Assembly: GCA_018817405.1 (NCBI GenBank)
Contig: JAHITZ010000042.1
Location: 1 to 63,048, forward strand
From: Nanobdellota archaeon
GTDB taxonomy: Archaea; Nanobdellota; Nanobdellia; Pacearchaeales; GW2011-AR1
Reading direction: 5' to 3'
Length of the DNA: 63,048 nt
Numbering within the stretch: the stretch's first letter is position 1; the number at the start of each line of letters is the position of its first letter. Shown piece after piece: positions 30,904-39,007 of this stretch. The position numbers were made by a program, and so were the translations under genes. The notes below the pieces were generated by a model that saw nothing but the letters and a program-made list of their open reading frames with translations, was not told where the DNA came from and searched no databases.

Positions 30904-32241
30904 ATGAAGATACACACAATCGGCGGTTATGACGAAGTTGGGAAGAACATGACTGCACTTGAAATTGGCGAAGATGTTTTGCTTTTTGACTGCGGTTTGT
31001 TTTTGCCTGCTATTGTTGCTGTTGAAGAAAGAGAGAAGATACCGACAGAAAAGGGTATGAGGTCGCTGGGAGCGTTGCCTGATGACCTTTATTTAGAGAA
31101 GAAAAATTTGAGAAAGAAAGTTAGAGCTATTTTAGTTTCGCACGCTCATTTAGACCATGTCGGTGCGATTCCTTATCTTGCTGAGAGATACAATGCAGAT
31201 GTTTTGGGAAGTCCTTTTACAATGGAAGTTTTGAAAATTTTGATGAAGGACAATAATCAAAGAATAAGAAACAAAATTATTCCTGTAAACTTGAATTCTT
31301 CTCGTGTGATAAAGGGCAAGAGCGGAAATTATAAAGTTGAATTTCTTAATATAACTCATTCTACGATTCAGAGCACGGTTATTGCGGTTCATACGCCGGA
31401 AGGCGTGGTCATGTATGTTAATGATTACAAACTAGATAACTCCCCGACGTTTGGAGAAAAGCCAAACTATAAGAGATTTAAAGAATTGTCAAAGCAAGGA
31501 ATTAAAGTATTAATTGCAGATTGTCTTTATGCACCTGATGACAGAAAAACACCTTCTGAAAAAATAGCAAGGGGTTTGTTGGAAGATGTTTTGTTTGGAA
31601 CAGAAAACAGAAACTCTGGAATTATTATTACGACTTTTTCTTCGCACATAGCAAGGTTGAAAACTATAACAGAATTTGGACAGCGGTTGGGAAGGGAGGT
31701 TATTTTCCTTGGGAGAAGTTTAAGCAAATATATGCAGGCTGCGAAAAACGTTGGAAAAGGCGGTTTTGCGAAAAATGTCAAGATTTTCACTTACAGAAGA
31801 CAGCTAGAAAAAGCCCTGCAAAGCGTGAATAAGAATAAAAAAAAGTATCTTGTTGTTTGTACTGGTCATCAGGGAGAGCCAGGAAGTATTTTAGACAGGA
31901 TTGCAAGGAACCAGTTACACTTGCATCTTTCTCAGGACGACCATGTGATTTTTTCTTCGAAGACAATTCCTACTCCTGTAAATGAAGCAAGCTGTGAGCA
32001 GTTGAGAAAGCGTCTTAAAAAATTTCAGGTGAGGATTTTTGATAATGTCCATACCTCGGGGCATGGAGGGCGAGAAGATCTGCGTGATTTGATAAAGCTG
32101 ACAAATCCTCAACATATTATTCCGTCACATGGTGACTTGAAGAAGACAACTGCTGGCGCAGAGTTGGCCCAGGAAATGGGATATAAGTTGAACAAAACTG
32201 TTCATTTGATGCAGGACGGCGGGATGCTGCGGGTTGAATAG
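30904..32241 (+). CDS. Archaeal RNase J (metallo-beta-lactamase/beta-CASP nuclease)
   Basis: A 5'-3' exoribonuclease of the beta-CASP family. The metal motif HAHLDHVG is at about 80-87, with the beta-CASP region in the middle (GIIITTFSSHIARLKTI, HQGEPGSILDRIA) and a late metal histidine (PSHGDLKK). At 445 residues it fits archaeal aRNase J, without extra RNA-binding domains. The start is ATG 30904, one codon after a TTG that opens the frame. A large structured element follows the stop immediately. Confidence 0.92.
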   Translation: MKIHTIGGYDEVGKNMTALEIGEDVLLFDCGLFLPAIVAVEEREKIPTEKGMRSLGALPDDLYLEKKNLRKKVRAILVSHAHLDHVGAIPYLAERYNADVLGSPFTMEVLKILMKDNNQRIRNKIIPVNLNSSRVIKGKSGNYKVEFLNITHSTIQSTVIAVHTPEGVVMYVNDYKLDNSPTFGEKPNYKRFKELSKQGIKVLIADCLYAPDDRKTPSEKIARGLLEDVLFGTENRNSGIIITTFSSHIARLKTITEFGQRLGREVIFLGRSLSKYMQAAKNVGKGGFAKNVKIFTYRRQLEKALQSVNKNKKKYLVVCTGHQGEPGSILDRIARNQLHLHLSQDDHVIFSSKTIPTPVNEASCEQLRKRLKKFQVRIFDNVHTSGHGGREDLRDLIKLTNPQHIIPSHGDLKKTTAGAELAQEMGYKLNKTVHLMQDGGMLRVE

Positions 32242-32242
32242 T

Positions 32243-32413
32243 TTTCCCCCTACAATTAGAAAATAAATAGATTTCCTGAAATTCGCTATCCCACGTTCAC
32301 TCGCAGTAAGCTGTAGTGTACTACGCGAATTTCCAACGGAAATCTCTAATTCCCATTTGGCCGATGCAAGCATCGGGGTATTAAACCCAAATGGGAATAA
32401 AATGTAGGGGAAA
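32243..32413 (+). ncRNA. Large cloverleaf-like structured element
   Basis: The outer stem is TTTCCCCCTACA (32243-32254) with TGTAGGGGAAA (32403-32413). Arm 1 is AGATTTCC/GGAAATCT plus AAATTCGC/GCGAATTT (32269-32345). Arm 2 is ATTCCCATTTGG/CCAAATGGGAAT (32349-32398, 12 of 12) with an inner CCGATGC/GCATCGG hairpin. All are perfect or nearly so. It could be a stable RNA, the 3' end of the RNase J mRNA, or a fold-back mobile element; arm 2 loosely resembles the IS200/IS605-like ends. Confidence 0.55.
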
Positions 32414-32446
32414 GTTATAAATATTTTGAAAAATTTGGATTTCTCG

Positions 32447-32605
32447 GTGTTAATTCAACTTCCCAATTGAACACGAGATTTGAGAATGAATACAAAACAT
32501 ATAACTTCAATCTTGTCCAACCCCTTCCCCATTATTAATAATAAATCTTGTCTTGTGTGTTTACCAAGCATAACATGATGTTCAGTTAAAGGGTTTGCTT
32601 TACAC
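32447..32605 (+). repeat. Dispersed repeat, copy 3
   Basis: It shares the cores of copies 1 and 2 (GATTTGAGAATGAATACA without its first base, and ATTATTAATAATAAATCT), plus the tail GTTTACCAAG, CAGTTAAAGGGTTTGC, TTTACAC shared with copy 2. It lies just upstream of the gene at 32643, whose promoter region it may overlap. Confidence 0.75.
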
Positions 32606-32642
32606 TCTGAAAACCTATTTAAACTACTTTTCATTTGTTTAG

Positions 32643-33032
32643 ATGAGTAAAATGCGCGAAGAAATTATTGCAGGGATTAAAAACGCGATGACGCGTGGCC
32701 AGAGTTTAGAGCTGGCTGCTCAGAGTCTTGTTAATGCAGGGTATAATCCGCAAGAGGTGAAGGCAGCTGTGCAAACGATTTCTACAGGAGCGAGTAATAT
32801 TGTTTATTCAAGGTCGAGCGAAAGTGCTGGTTCGAAAGGCAGTGCTCCTCAAGCTCCTGTTGATCCAACCCCTGCCTCTAAAGAGATAGAAAAACCTCCC
32901 CTACCTCAACTCCCTAAAACAGGCATAAAACAAAAAGGAAGTAGAAAAATGGGAATTATTATTTTCATGGTGTTTTTGCTTGTCGTGTTTATTAGTGCTA
33001 TTGGTTATTTGATTTATTATTTGGCGACGTAA
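32643..33032 (+). CDS. UBA-like domain plus C-terminal membrane helix, unknown
   Basis: In this 129-residue protein an N-terminal three-helix UBA-like unit (~6-45: GQSLELAAQSLVNAGYNPQE) is followed by a Ser/Pro-rich linker and one membrane helix (MGIIIFMVFLLVVFISAIGY). It is probably tail-anchored with the small domain inside the cell. It is related in pattern to the gene at 5900. The function is unknown. Confidence 0.72.
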   Translation: MSKMREEIIAGIKNAMTRGQSLELAAQSLVNAGYNPQEVKAAVQTISTGASNIVYSRSSESAGSKGSAPQAPVDPTPASKEIEKPPLPQLPKTGIKQKGSRKMGIIIFMVFLLVVFISAIGYLIYYLAT

Positions 33033-33159
33033 ATTTAAAAAATGAACTACACCGAAGGATAAGATATTAGTTAAAATGTTAAAAAAACCAAAAGCAGAAA
33101 GAGTAAGGCTTATGATTAGTAATTGTGGTTATAATAAATCTAAAAAAATAAATTCTGGG

Positions 33160-33202
33160 GGGCAATTCCTCGCTCAGCTTCAAAGCTGATGTATCTTTGT
33201 TG
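33160..33202 (+). repeat. IS200/IS605-like right-end relic 3
   Basis: CAATTCCTCGCTCAGCTT, a short hairpin (AGCTT/AAGCT), then GATGTATCTTTG. It has the same order and spacing as 5809-5853. No transposase or tnpB is nearby. It touches the start of the next gene. Confidence 0.45.
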
Positions 33203-33933
33203 TGCGTAAAATGAAACCTAAAGATTTTTTTAATTTGTTTGGGAAGGGGTTAAAAGATATTTATAAAAATTTTCTTATTTTAGTTCTGTCTATCTTGTTG
33301 GGGTTTATTTTATTTATAATCTCTCAATTTGGTAGTGCTCTTGCTCCTCGCTTGCAGACAACTATCTCCAACGTCATTTGGACCATTGTGGTCGGATTGG
33401 TTTCTCTTGTTTTAGTTTCTTATTTTTTTGCAGGTTTGATTGGCATGGCAAAAAAAACAGTTAAAGGAAAAGCAAAGCGGAAAGATTTTACGTTGAATGC
33501 GAACAAGTTTTGGTTTAAGAATTTTCAGATTGTGTTGATTATGTTGGCGGTGGGAATTTTAATTTGGGGTATTGCACATTATGGTGCGTTTTTTATTGGT
33601 AAAGCTTTTGGTTTGAATCTCAATGCTGCTTTGTTAATTTTTATCTTAATTTACTTTGCAGGTCTTGTAGGGATTTTAATTTTCTTTACATTTTCCAGTT
33701 TTTTTCTTGTTGTTAACGATTTGAATGTTCTGGAGAGTGTGCAGAAATCTATGAAATTTGTCAAGAAGAATTATTTAGGAACATTAAGTTTAAGCGTTGT
33801 CTTTTTTGTGATCTATTTTCTAATTGATTCTATTGAAGGAATTTTAGGGGATGCTTTGATTTATGCTGTTGTTTTACCGTTTGTTGTTTTTGTGATGGTG
33901 AGGTTTGTCTTAACAGCAGGTTTAAAAAAATAA
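33202..33933 (+). CDS. Six-helix membrane protein, unknown
   Basis: This 243-residue integral membrane protein has about six hydrophobic segments and a cytoplasmic loop rich in Lys (MAKKTVKGKAKRKDFTL) near residue 85-100. The general form resembles archaeal DUF7847-like or glycerophosphodiesterase-type membrane domains, but no catalytic residues are seen. The frame opens at GTG 33202; ATG 33211 is equally possible. Confidence 0.7.
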   Translation: MRKMKPKDFFNLFGKGLKDIYKNFLILVLSILLGFILFIISQFGSALAPRLQTTISNVIWTIVVGLVSLVLVSYFFAGLIGMAKKTVKGKAKRKDFTLNANKFWFKNFQIVLIMLAVGILIWGIAHYGAFFIGKAFGLNLNAALLIFILIYFAGLVGILIFFTFSSFFLVVNDLNVLESVQKSMKFVKKNYLGTLSLSVVFFVIYFLIDSIEGILGDALIYAVVLPFVVFVMVRFVLTAGLKK

Positions 33934-33949
33934 GATTCTTGACTGGACA

Positions 33950-34804
33950 ATGGGCTTTGTGAATACATTACCATACATCAGCAATCCGATTGAGGAGTTT
34001 GAAGATTACAAGTTTGTGAGTTGGGAGAAAGAGATCTATCCGCAGTTTAAAGGTGAAACGAAAAAAGGAGAGATTGATTTTTTGACTGAATTGATAATGG
34101 AACGCAATTTGCGGAGCGTTATTGACTTCGGTGTCGGAGGGGGTGTTGAATTAAGCGGAATAATTGAAGAATTAGAGAAAAAGAAATATTTATTAAAGAG
34201 TATAGAAGCAAATGAAGTTGATGAGGACTTTATTAAACAAGCTACTAAGCTATTTGATAAGAAAAAGCAAGAGGTTGAAGTTCATAAAGCTAATTGGCTA
34301 GACTTGCCAAACGCAGATCCAGGATATACACATATTTTTGATTTCGGGTTTTTGACAGGAAATTCCTTAACTTATATTGGTGGTGGAACAAGAGGATACA
34401 CAAAAAAAGCGCAACAAGTTGTTGTTAGCAAGTTTGCGGGCTTGATTAAGAAAGGAGGATATTTATTTATTGACTCAAGAAATTATGATTACATAAAATC
34501 GCTAATGAACCTGCCAAAAGAAAAAATATTTGAAAATTTTACTTTTGATTATACAATTTATTACCATGGTTCTGAGAAAAGAATTATTGTTTTTCCTGCG
34601 TATATTAGTGACACAGTTGTTGTATTGCATTATTATGATAAAGAAAACAAAGTATGGAGCAAACTAGATTTTTATCCGATTTATCAGAAAGACATGGTTG
34701 AGATTTTAAGCAGGGATTTTGTTATTGAGAAGAAGTTTCATGATTTTGAGGAAAAAGAGAAGAAGAAAAGTATTTTTGTTCAGTATTTGGCTAGGAAAAA
34801 ATGA
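33950..34804 (+). CDS. Class I AdoMet-dependent methyltransferase, substrate unknown
   Basis: The 284-residue product has an AdoMet-binding strand-loop SVIDFGVGGGVELSGI at about 60-75, an acidic loop residue after the second strand (SIEANEVD) and FIDSRNYDYI in the middle. The N-terminal YDxFV-like lead and overall size recall glycine/sarcosine N-methyltransferase-like enzymes. The stop overlaps the next gene by 4 bases (ATGA), so two methyltransferases are coupled. Confidence 0.82.
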   Translation: MGFVNTLPYISNPIEEFEDYKFVSWEKEIYPQFKGETKKGEIDFLTELIMERNLRSVIDFGVGGGVELSGIIEELEKKKYLLKSIEANEVDEDFIKQATKLFDKKKQEVEVHKANWLDLPNADPGYTHIFDFGFLTGNSLTYIGGGTRGYTKKAQQVVVSKFAGLIKKGGYLFIDSRNYDYIKSLMNLPKEKIFENFTFDYTIYYHGSEKRIIVFPAYISDTVVVLHYYDKENKVWSKLDFYPIYQKDMVEILSRDFVIEKKFHDFEEKEKKKSIFVQYLARKK

Positions 34805-35355
34805 TCTACGAACCTGCTGAAGATTCTTATTTGTTGGAGAAAGAAGTTAAAGTTCGGGCGAATGGAAAGCGCGTGTTGGATGTTGGAACTGGGAGTGGAA
34901 TTCAGGCAAGGGCTGCCTTGGATTCAGGAGCAAAGGAAGTTCTTGCAGTTGATGTTAATCCTGAAAGTGTTGAACATTGTAAGAAGAAAGAGATTAATGC
35001 TATTCAATCTTATTTGTTTTCTAATATTTCTTCTGGAAAATTTGATTTAATTATTTTTAATCCGCCTTATTTACCTTATGATTCTCTGGAGGATAGGGTG
35101 AGCGCGTTGGCTACTTCTGGGGGGAAGAAAGGGGATGAGATAATTGTTAGGTTTTTGAAAGATGTTGGAGATTATTTGTCAGAAGATGGAATTATCTTGT
35201 TGGTTGTTTCGTCTTTGACGCCTTTGGGAGAGATTGGGAATGTTTTGAAAGAGAAGAATTTTGTTAAGAAAGTTATCGCGAGTGAGAAAGTTTTTATGGA
35301 AGAGTTGTGGGTTTGGAAGATTAGAAAAGATTATAAACTTCAACCTGATATGTAA
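34801..35355 (+). CDS. HemK2/Mtq2-like protein glutamine methyltransferase
   Basis: The 184-residue archaeal homologue of Mtq2/HemK2 probably methylates the GGQ glutamine of release factor aRF1, usually with the partner Trm112. Signatures are the start MIYEPAEDSYLLEKEV, the AdoMet motif VLDVGTGSGIQA and the catalytic FNPPYLPYD. The length is normal. It is translationally coupled to the gene upstream. Confidence 0.88.
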   Translation: MIYEPAEDSYLLEKEVKVRANGKRVLDVGTGSGIQARAALDSGAKEVLAVDVNPESVEHCKKKEINAIQSYLFSNISSGKFDLIIFNPPYLPYDSLEDRVSALATSGGKKGDEIIVRFLKDVGDYLSEDGIILLVVSSLTPLGEIGNVLKEKNFVKKVIASEKVFMEELWVWKIRKDYKLQPDM

Positions 35356-35358
35356 GGT

Positions 35359-36021
35359 ATGTGGTATTTAAAATTCAAGTTGAGGCATAGAGATTGTATT
35401 TTTGCTCCACTGGTAAAGAAATATAACTTGTCCATAGAATTTTTTCCGTTGAGACATGAAATGAAAGGGAAGAATCTTTATACTTCTGCCTTGCATGTTA
35501 CTAAAGGTGATGAAAAAGATATTAAAAAATATTTGAAAGACTTGAAAAAGAATCCAAGGGTAATTGAAATGGAGGTATCGAAAGAAATTATTTTTACACT
35601 AACTAAGGAAGAAACCGACAAGGAATCTTACGAAGCAATATATAATACGAAAATCCTTTACATCACTCCAGGTTACAATACTCCAGATGGTTACGAAGGT
35701 TGGGAGGTTGCCTCCTGGAGCAGAAAACCTCTAGAAAATCTAATAAAGGTCATGGAAAAGGCAAAGAACGTTACTCATTTTGAAATATTGAGATTTGAAG
35801 AGAAGGGTCTTGGAGAAGTGTATATTCTTCAACTGTTTCCAGATCTCCCAAAAAAGCAGAGGGGGGCTATTGAACTAGCGTATAAGTCTGGATATTACCA
35901 GTTTCCAAAAAAAACTAATTTGGACAAACTGGCTAAGGTGGCTAGAGTATCTAAGCAGACATTTCAAGAAAACTTGAAAAAAGCTGAATCTAGATTAATG
36001 CCTCTTCTTCTTAGAAAATAA
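35359..36021 (+). CDS. HTH-10 (bacterio-opsin activator-like) regulator
   Basis: The 220-residue product has an N-terminal alpha/beta part (~1-155) of the kind found in archaeal Bat-like regulators. The C-terminal HTH_10 domain is at about 165-220: KKQRGAIELAYKSGYYQFPK, then LAKVARVSKQTFQENLKKAE as the helix-turn-helix. The start is ATG 35359, three bases after the upstream stop, so it is probably in the same operon as the methyltransferases. Confidence 0.82.
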   Translation: MWYLKFKLRHRDCIFAPLVKKYNLSIEFFPLRHEMKGKNLYTSALHVTKGDEKDIKKYLKDLKKNPRVIEMEVSKEIIFTLTKEETDKESYEAIYNTKILYITPGYNTPDGYEGWEVASWSRKPLENLIKVMEKAKNVTHFEILRFEEKGLGEVYILQLFPDLPKKQRGAIELAYKSGYYQFPKKTNLDKLAKVARVSKQTFQENLKKAESRLMPLLLRK

Positions 36022-36066
36022 TTGTAAAACCTGACATATAATGTATAAAATTTATGTAGGGAGATT

Positions 36067-36558
36067 TTGTTTGTTTTCTATGGAAAAAACAGATATGAAG
36101 CAGAGTTACTCGCACGCGCAGAGTACTTAGAAAGGGAGAGGGCTGTAGCAGACGCAACAAGGAGCGAAGTAGTAAAAAGGTTTAGCTCAGAGGTATCTGA
36201 CGGAGATGCTGTAAGAATCAATTTCGAGCGAACCGAAGAAACCAAAAGAGAATATCCTAACATTGATGATTTCGATTTTGTAGGTGTAGTAAAACATAGG
36301 AGAGATAGTGGGGGAATTGGAGATCATTTTTATTATCTTGGGAATTCTAGAGAGGTATCAGAATTTTGTAGAATAGACACAGTTGGAAGAGGTTCAAATC
36401 CACAACGATTTATGAAAGAAGGAGAATATTCTAGAGGAGGACGTAAATCTGCTCCTTTAATTGTTCACAAGATGGTTGACTTTAAAGTGTTGGAAAAATA
36501 CCAGATCCATCAAAAGAGGAAATCTAAACAAATAAATGGATATCAAAATGACAGATGA
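36067..36558 (+). CDS. Small unknown protein, tandem paralogue 1
   Basis: 163 residues from TTG 36067, which is preceded by GGGAG and a TATA-like ATAATGTATAAAAT; no in-frame ATG is available early. The core (~35-145) matches the next protein: VVKRFSSEVSDGDAVRINF versus VTERFEEKVEDGDLVKISF, FYYLGNSRE versus LYYLGMSNK, KMVDFKVLEKY versus EMDDFQISEKY. No signal or membrane segment. The family is unknown. Confidence 0.65.
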   Translation: MFVFYGKNRYEAELLARAEYLERERAVADATRSEVVKRFSSEVSDGDAVRINFERTEETKREYPNIDDFDFVGVVKHRRDSGGIGDHFYYLGNSREVSEFCRIDTVGRGSNPQRFMKEGEYSRGGRKSAPLIVHKMVDFKVLEKYQIHQKRKSKQINGYQNDR

Positions 36559-36892
36559 AACAGAAAACAGAAGAGATGTGACAGAAAGATTCGAGGAAAA
36601 AGTTGAAGACGGAGATCTAGTCAAAATTTCCTTTAAACCTAACAAAAAAACTGTGATATCCTGCGGAGATCTTAGAAGGTTTTGTCTTGCAGGTTTTGTA
36701 GGGCGTAGCCTTGATATTCCTAGATTGTATTATCTAGGGATGTCTAACAAAAGTTCCCACTTTTATAGATCTGGAAATTTTGTGTTAGATAAAGTTGCTT
36801 TTTTCAAGGAAGGCATATTCCAGAGTGGTGCGCATATTTACGAAATGGATGATTTTCAAATATCGGAAAAATATCGCGGAGGGTCTAAGTAA
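36536..36892 (+). CDS. Small unknown protein, tandem paralogue 2
   Basis: 118 residues from ATG 36536 (or 36548). It overlaps the end of paralogue 1 and is clearly related to it along its whole length, so this is a tandem duplication. It ends one base before the start of the next gene. The conserved pieces are a charged helix, an SDGD/EDGD strand and a YYLG motif. The function is unknown. Confidence 0.65.
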   Translation: MDIKMTDETENRRDVTERFEEKVEDGDLVKISFKPNKKTVISCGDLRRFCLAGFVGRSLDIPRLYYLGMSNKSSHFYRSGNFVLDKVAFFKEGIFQSGAHIYEMDDFQISEKYRGGSK

Positions 36893-36893
36893 A

Positions 36894-37832
36894 ATGATAG
36901 AAATTAGTTTAGAAGGCATTCGTAAAGAGTTTGATGGGCTTCTAGATTCAGAATTAGAGAGGACAATAAAAGAAGCTAATGATGAAAATCACGAGCTAAT
37001 GGATAGCTTTAAAGAAAAAGATCAACAAATAGAGAATAAGTTGGCTAGGATGAATCCGATAACGAGATTTTTCTATAGATTATCTTTGAGTATTCACGAC
37101 ACAGACCCAAATCCCTTTCCTTGGATTCTTATTACCCCTTTTAGTAATTTCAAACAAAGGGTTGCGGAAGGCATACTTAATAGAAGGAATAAAAATGGGA
37201 CAAACAAATATACTGCTAGAGAAAGGCTCGTTGAAAATTTTGAAAAAACAATGGCTTGTTCTGATTGTGAGAATGGTCAAAACGCATTACATGGTGATGA
37301 TCTTTCTGAAGGGAGAGTCCTGACAGCTATACGCCGGTATGTTTGTGGAAATTTAAAGGATATGCAAGAATGTATTCTTCGCGATCAAAAGTTTATTGAT
37401 GAACATAAGCAAAAAACAGCAGAGTATGAAACTCTCAGTGCCCTTAAGGGGTTGGGTGGTTGGTTGGATCGTAAATGTTTTGAAATAGATAATCCTTATT
37501 TTGAGAGTCGTAAACCCCTTATCCCAAAGAGAACGCTAGGAATAGAGAGGTTGAAGGAATTTTATATTTTTCTTCAAGAAATTGAACCTCTTACACTAGT
37601 TGAAAATCCCTTAGAAGCAGTAACTTCAAGGGTTAAAGAGTATCAAGCAGATGCGGACAAAAGAGACGCGAGTTTAAGAATAGATAATCGCCGTATTGAG
37701 TATGCATCGCACCTCGCACAACTCATTCCTTCTATGAAAGGCCAAGAGGAAGAACTTGAGAGGCTCAGGAAAGAAAGATATAACTTAGAGCTTAGTCAAA
37801 TCCAGGGGGGAGCAATTAAGGATCTATTCTAA
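36894..37832 (+). CDS. Unknown helical protein, 312 residues
   Basis: From ATG 36894 (the longer frame overlapping the previous gene is rejected). The protein is largely alpha-helical and charged, with coiled-coil stretches at both ends (DENHELMDSFKEKDQQIENK; MKGQEEELERLRKERYNLE). It has a hydrophobic proline-rich patch (NPFPWILITPFSNF) and a Cys pair CSDCENG. It follows the tandem paralogues by one base, so they probably form one operon. No family is recognised. Confidence 0.7.
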   Translation: MIEISLEGIRKEFDGLLDSELERTIKEANDENHELMDSFKEKDQQIENKLARMNPITRFFYRLSLSIHDTDPNPFPWILITPFSNFKQRVAEGILNRRNKNGTNKYTARERLVENFEKTMACSDCENGQNALHGDDLSEGRVLTAIRRYVCGNLKDMQECILRDQKFIDEHKQKTAEYETLSALKGLGGWLDRKCFEIDNPYFESRKPLIPKRTLGIERLKEFYIFLQEIEPLTLVENPLEAVTSRVKEYQADADKRDASLRIDNRRIEYASHLAQLIPSMKGQEEELERLRKERYNLELSQIQGGAIKDLF

Positions 37833-37838
37833 TTTTTC

Positions 37839-37961
37839 TTATTTAGCCAGGCTAAACAATCTCTCAACTTTATTCGTTTTCTTGCCTTGTCTTTCCTTAA
37901 CAAGCTCGTTACGTTTCATAAACTCTAAGGCCTCGATTGTTGCCTCTAAGGAAGTTTTTAT
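37839..37961 (-). CDS. Possible small protein fragment on the minus strand
   Basis: An open frame on the minus strand ends at 37839 and reads as coding (TSLEATIEALEFMKRNELVK, then ERQGKKTNKVERLFSLAK). The only ATG (37919) gives 26 residues; a longer version would need a non-standard ATA start at 37961, which lies about 25 bases after a TATA (GGATATATAC). It resembles the end of a small helix-turn-helix protein and may be a remnant. Confidence 0.3.
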   Translation of the reverse strand: MKTSLEATIEALEFMKRNELVKERQGKKTNKVERLFSLAK

Positions 37962-38025
37962 GGAAACTCTCGAGGTGTGGAGTATATATCCAAAAGCTTA
38001 AAACCCTCTATTTTCTGTTTCTCTG

Positions 38026-38433
38026 ATGGAAAACTTGCAAGAAAACCAAGAGCTATTGCAAAGAGCAATCATGCTTAGACAGCAATCCGAGGAAATTGAG
38101 AAACAACTTGATTTTGTTAATGAGCAGATTAAAGAACTTGAGCAGTTTAGTGGAAGCTTGGGGGTTTTGGAAAAAGAGAAAGAAGAAGAGGTTCTTACTA
38201 ATATTGGGCGTGGTGTACATATGAAAGTAGAAAGGAAAGAAAATGAAAAGTTATTTGTTGAAGTTGGTGCTGGAGTTTTAGTTAGGAAAACTCCTGAAGA
38301 GGCGAGAAAAGTGATTAAAGAACAAGTGAAGAAGTTTCAGGAAGCGAAGTTGCAATTGACTGCGCAATTGCACATACATGCAGAGCAATTCAGGGAAATG
38401 ATGAAAGAGGTTGAGAAGATTAAGAGAGATTAA
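38026..38433 (+). CDS. pfdA: Prefoldin subunit alpha
   Basis: This 135-residue alpha subunit of archaeal prefoldin has two long coiled-coil helices framing four short strands (EEEVLTNIGRGVHMKVERKE, EKLFVEVGAGVLVRKTPEEA). The order and the GxGVHM/VGAGV motifs are typical. It partners with prefoldin beta at 9301. The 3' end overlaps the convergent gene by 4 bases. Confidence 0.92.
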   Translation: MENLQENQELLQRAIMLRQQSEEIEKQLDFVNEQIKELEQFSGSLGVLEKEKEEEVLTNIGRGVHMKVERKENEKLFVEVGAGVLVRKTPEEARKVIKEQVKKFQEAKLQLTAQLHIHAEQFREMMKEVEKIKRD

Positions 38434-38909
38434 TCTTCTTTCAAAACTACGATGTTTGTCATTCCACGGCGTTTTCTTTCTACGAGGCCTTGGCCTTCTA
38501 AGCGGTCTATGACTCTGGTCATCTTTGCCTTACCGAAACCGAGTTTGTCTATGAGGTCTGATTGGAAGATTGCTTTTGTTTCTTGAATTAATTTGAAAAC
38601 TTGTTTTTCTTCTGGCTTTAGACTAGAGATATCTATTTTCTTTTTTTTGGGATGCACTTTGCGCAGGATTATTCTTTCTTTTGGTTTCGAAGAGATTAGA
38701 ATTCCTGCAATTATGATTAGGACTGCGACTATCCCTAGAGAGAGATACGTTTGTTGCTCTATTGTTTTGTTCATCTCGCAGGTTGGTCCGTGGACTGGGC
38801 CGCATTGGCCTATGACTATTTCTTTCATCGCGTTGTTAAATAGAAAGATAATGAAGATTATGATTATTGATATCCCTAGGAGCAAGTAGCCAACTTTCTT
38901 GTTTTCCAT
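38430..38909 (-). CDS. Membrane-bound winged-helix regulator
   Basis: The 159-residue product has two N-terminal membrane helices (~6-25 and 55-73) around a short outside loop with two cysteines (QCGPVHGPTCEMN). A cytoplasmic winged helix is at ~95-155 (KPEEKQVFKLIQETKAIFQS, KMTRVIDRLEGQGLVERKRR). This is the layout of archaeal membrane-anchored MarR-like regulators. It lies beside the metal operon and the outside cysteines could sense metal or redox, which is speculative. Confidence 0.8.
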   Translation of the reverse strand: MENKKVGYLLLGISIIIIFIIFLFNNAMKEIVIGQCGPVHGPTCEMNKTIEQQTYLSLGIVAVLIIIAGILISSKPKERIILRKVHPKKKKIDISSLKPEEKQVFKLIQETKAIFQSDLIDKLGFGKAKMTRVIDRLEGQGLVERKRRGMTNIVVLKED

Positions 38910-39007
38910 TTTTATTTTTAGGTGAATTAGTTTAAGAAGTTATTGTTTTCACGGTGTGAAACTAGTTTCACAAAAGCGCTTAAATAAAATAGGTTTCTGG
39001 AAATGGC

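Larger units (their letters stand above)
32242..32642 (+). other. Gene-free stretch with a structured element and repeat copy 3
   Basis: No ORF was found in this 401-bp gap. 32243-32413 is a closed three-way fold, GTTATAAATATTTT (about 32414) is a possible promoter, and 32447-32605 is the third copy of the dispersed repeat. Confidence 0.7.

Noticed and set aside
36380-36420. tRNA T-arm-like GGTTCAAATCC
   Set aside because: It lies inside the coding frame at 36067 and has no matching acceptor, D or anticodon arms.
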